Assembly: GCA_002435545.1 (NCBI GenBank)
Contig: DJNB01000134.1
Coordinates: 4,855 to 36,829 of the forward strand
Direction: 5' to 3'
DNA from: Lachnoclostridium sp. UBA6475
GTDB lineage: Bacteria > Bacillota > Clostridia > Lachnospirales > Lachnospiraceae
DNA: 31,975 nt
Shown: positions 29,757 through 31,975 of the stretch, one piece after another
How positions within the stretch are numbered: position 1 is the first letter of the stretch
Layout: the number at the start of each line of letters is the position of its first letter
The notes under the pieces: model-generated
Told to the model about the DNA's origin: nothing
Databases searched by the model: none
The model's input: only the letters and a program-made list of their open reading frames with translations
Translations under genes and position numbers: made by a program

Positions 29757-31691
29757 TTAATAACAGCCATATTGCCAAAATGACTCAGGTATCATACTGC
29801 CATTCCAATAATAATATGGAATTATTGTATATACCAAAGAAACAACACAAATGGCAAGGATAATCATAACAACAACCGGTATGACTGCAATTTCATGTCC
29901 GGCCTTCTCCTGTAAAACCTGTTCCAATTTACAAATTCCTGCAGAAAACAGCATCATCAATGGCACCATGATGGGAAGCAGATATCTTCCTTGTGGCTGA
30001 TAATCAATAAAATAGGAATAATATAGGGCAAGGCATAGCACAATTCCCATTGAGAGCCACAAAAACGCATGCAGCAGTTTATCAAAAACCGGCTTTGCCT
30101 TCTTTTTGAAGGTAATCACGTATCCGGCCAGACCACCACAAAATACTAAAAAGTATACAACATAACACCAATTCGGCAGCCATAATTCCATATAGCCAAA
30201 GCCCGCCACGAAAGACCGGGCACTGCCTTTGATCCAGCCCATATCAAATAACATCGTTTTTAATGAGACACCACTTTTTGCCAGAGTTGTCTTGACATCC
30301 GGTTTATATTGTGATGCCGCATATTTTATCTTTGCAAGTCTGGAGAACGACTTCCCCATAATATCGCCATCGTAGATGATATAATTTCTCACATACCACC
30401 ACCCGGATACAAGAACTACGATCCCACCTATAATTGATCCTTTTTTTATCAACTCTGCAAACAGCGCCTTGTCTTTTGTTTTCTTATATTGTCTTACATA
30501 ACTGAAAATAAATATCCCTGCACTGCAAAGCCCGTATCCGTAGACGTTTCGATAGGAAGCAACACAGACTGCAAGAGCAATTCCTAATCCAATGTATGCA
30601 GACTTATCCCATATTGTCTTCAAGCCACGGATCCAATAATAAACAATCATCGCGGAAGCCATAATTGCAAGCGAGTCATTGTTTACATAGCTGGAAATAA
30701 ATACAAACTGAGGAAAAAAAGCAACCATGACAACAAACAGCCGTCCTGTCTTTTTGTTAAATATCTGCCCGGCGATCTTGATACAATATACGACAGTAAT
30801 TGTCGAAAACATCACACTTGACATTCTGGCAACGTGAAAAAGCGCATATGGTGAGAGATCAAATGCTCCTCCCACAAACATAAACAACACTGACACCAGA
30901 TAGGCAAGGTATGGCTGAAATGCATAACTAATTCCCCATACGTTATTACAAAGCCATGGATCATCTCCTCTTGGAAGTGCATGATTGGCGTAAATATACT
31001 CCGGAATCTGGAAACGCATATACTCGTCCGGTCCTGCATTATATGGCAGGATCAAAGACCACACAAAATACATTCCGAATGCGGCACAAACGATAATGGT
31101 CTCCCATTTATGCGCAAGAATATACGCATAAATTGCAGTATATTTCTTTCGCGCGTACGCGTGCCAGCAAAAAATAATTACCGCTTCCAACAGGATCAGG
31201 CAGATCCAGAACGACGGAGTTATCTCAATCTTATTGCTGCACACAACCTGTTTAAGCGCAAATGACACTCCGCTGCTTGTACCAATATCAATACGCACGC
31301 CTCTTAATTTAACAGTTTTTGGCAATTGTATCCGGTTTTCACCGGTCTTTGCGACTGTTACAACTGAATTCTCTTCGGTGTACGTTCCATCTTCGGTATA
31401 AAAGACCTGCAGTTTACAGTTGTTTCTATTTTGTAAATCGTCCAGATAAATATCAATATAACGGTACGCCGTATCGTTAATAGTCACCTGCATCTGCGGA
31501 TCCTCATTCGTGGATGTAAACACCTCTCCGTTTACATCATAACCACTGCATTCAAGGGATTCTATCGGAATGGTTGTATCTTCTGCTCCACCGCCAAAAG
31601 ACATTCCAAAAAAATGATACCATACAATCAAAAAACCAGCGCATAAACTCACTGCAAACAATATCCGCAGCAGACTTTGTTTATTTTTCAT
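29757..31691 (-). CDS. DUF2142-like membrane glycosyltransferase (644 aa)
   Basis: It has one N-terminal helix (LLRILFAVSLCAGFLIVWYH). A beta-rich extracytoplasmic domain (about 35-155) follows, and then some ten to twelve helices. An early loop contains AGPDEYMRFQIPEYIYANHA, the acidic first-loop motif characteristic of DUF2142 and related GT-C enzymes that use polyprenyl-linked sugar donors. It probably adds a side-branch sugar or polymer segment outside the membrane. AAAAGGAG precedes the ATG. The gene lies 16 bases after the family 2 glycosyltransferase, so they are co-transcribed. The exact substrate is unknown. Confidence 0.75.
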   Translation of the reverse strand: MKNKQSLLRILFAVSLCAGFLIVWYHFFGMSFGGGAEDTTIPIESLECSGYDVNGEVFTSTNEDPQMQVTINDTAYRYIDIYLDDLQNRNNCKLQVFYTEDGTYTEENSVVTVAKTGENRIQLPKTVKLRGVRIDIGTSSGVSFALKQVVCSNKIEITPSFWICLILLEAVIIFCWHAYARKKYTAIYAYILAHKWETIIVCAAFGMYFVWSLILPYNAGPDEYMRFQIPEYIYANHALPRGDDPWLCNNVWGISYAFQPYLAYLVSVLFMFVGGAFDLSPYALFHVARMSSVMFSTITVVYCIKIAGQIFNKKTGRLFVVMVAFFPQFVFISSYVNNDSLAIMASAMIVYYWIRGLKTIWDKSAYIGLGIALAVCVASYRNVYGYGLCSAGIFIFSYVRQYKKTKDKALFAELIKKGSIIGGIVVLVSGWWYVRNYIIYDGDIMGKSFSRLAKIKYAASQYKPDVKTTLAKSGVSLKTMLFDMGWIKGSARSFVAGFGYMELWLPNWCYVVYFLVFCGGLAGYVITFKKKAKPVFDKLLHAFLWLSMGIVLCLALYYSYFIDYQPQGRYLLPIMVPLMMLFSAGICKLEQVLQEKAGHEIAVIPVVVMIILAICVVSLVYTIIPYYYWNGSMIPESFWQYGCY

Positions 31692-31707
31692 AGCATTCTC
31701 CTTTTAA

Positions 31708-31975
31708 TTAAAGATAATAAAAACGGAAAAACGGATCCCTATCTTTCCACGTTGGATGCTTATCGTACAATGCCGTTCTCTCTCTTACCAATCTTCTGAA
31801 TTTTTCTTTATCCATATTATCTTGTCCACGGCTAAGTGACTCATAGTGATATAAATGCACATCATTTCTCTGTGTATTGTAATATCCGGCTTCGATCAGT
31901 TTAAAGCACAGATCGACATCATTATATGCTACCGGCAGGGATTCATCAAAACCTCCCACCTGTTCAAACCGCTCT
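31708..31975 (-). CDS. Family 2 glycosyltransferase, C-terminal part (runs off the window)
   Basis: Only the last 89 codons are present, entering from the window edge with ERFEQVGGFDESLPVAYNDV. The GGFDE...NDVDLC motif is the acceptor-site region of rhamnosyl- and galactosyl-type GT2 enzymes, and the C-terminus is WKDRDPFFRFYYL. The N-terminal nucleotide-binding half lies outside the window. It appears to be the upstream neighbour in the operon with the DUF2142-like gene. Confidence 0.85.
   Translation of the reverse strand, partial: ERFEQVGGFDESLPVAYNDVDLCFKLIEAGYYNTQRNDVHLYHYESLSRGQDNMDKEKFRRLVRERTALYDKHPTWKDRDPFFRFYYL

Overview
The window looks like a chromosomal segment of a low-to-mid GC Gram-positive gut anaerobe, most likely a Lachnospiraceae-type Clostridia (Bacillota). 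This rests on strong AGGAGG ribosome sites, TTGACA/TATAAT promoters, Ig-like group 2 (BIG2) surface proteins, an L-fucose-isomerase-fold isomerase paired with xylulokinase, a LytM protein resembling SpoIIQ, and Rpn and AAA/PD-(D/E)XK genes of the kind that are abundant in this group. Genus cannot be fixed from the sequence.

Region 1 (1-7150) is accessory DNA. Three type II toxin-antitoxin loci lie within 7 kb. Two (161-630 and 4857-5248) keep an apparently intact antitoxin but have a wrecked RelE/ParE-like toxin. The third (6397-7027, PIN-domain toxin) looks intact. Between them are a small XRE repressor with two matching palindromic operators, a 1157-residue secreted multidomain protein whose SGNH-esterase domain has lost its catalytic Ser and His, and a fusion of an XRE DNA-binding domain to an orotate-phosphoribosyltransferase-like domain.

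Region 2 (7180-9760) has a GNAT acetyltransferase, a cluster of hairpins, tRNA-Leu(UAG), a patatin-like lipase and a hypothetical protein, all on the minus strand.

Region 3 (9730-12940) is a sugar-use operon: fucose/arabinose-isomerase-family enzyme plus xylulokinase.

Region 4 (12960-20460) is envelope related. On the plus strand are a BIG2 protein with a poly-Asp tail, an O-antigen-ligase/Wzy-type polymerase and a polyprenyl-phosphate sugar-1-phosphate transferase. On the minus strand are an LTA-synthase-like phosphotransferase, a membrane acyltransferase and a metal-site-less LytM (SpoIIQ-like) protein.

Region 5 (20480-23190) has a decayed Rpn-family nuclease with a 12-bp tandem repeat, divergent from an intact AAA-ATPase/PD-(D/E)XK protein.

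Region 6 (23198-31975) is a surface-polysaccharide locus: RmlA, a NeuD/PglD-like acetyltransferase, a GtrB-like glycosyltransferase, an ATP-grasp ligase interrupted by one TGA, a Wzx flippase, a WecE-type aminotransferase, a DUF2142-like membrane glycosyltransferase and the end of a family 2 glycosyltransferase. Together these suggest synthesis of a dTDP-4-amino-4,6-dideoxyhexose that may be N-acylated, followed by assembly, flipping and polymerisation of a repeat unit. RmlB is not in the window.

No CRISPR array, rRNA, complete insertion sequence or origin was seen. No gene-free stretch exceeds 300 bases; the longest is about 250 bases (4609-4856).
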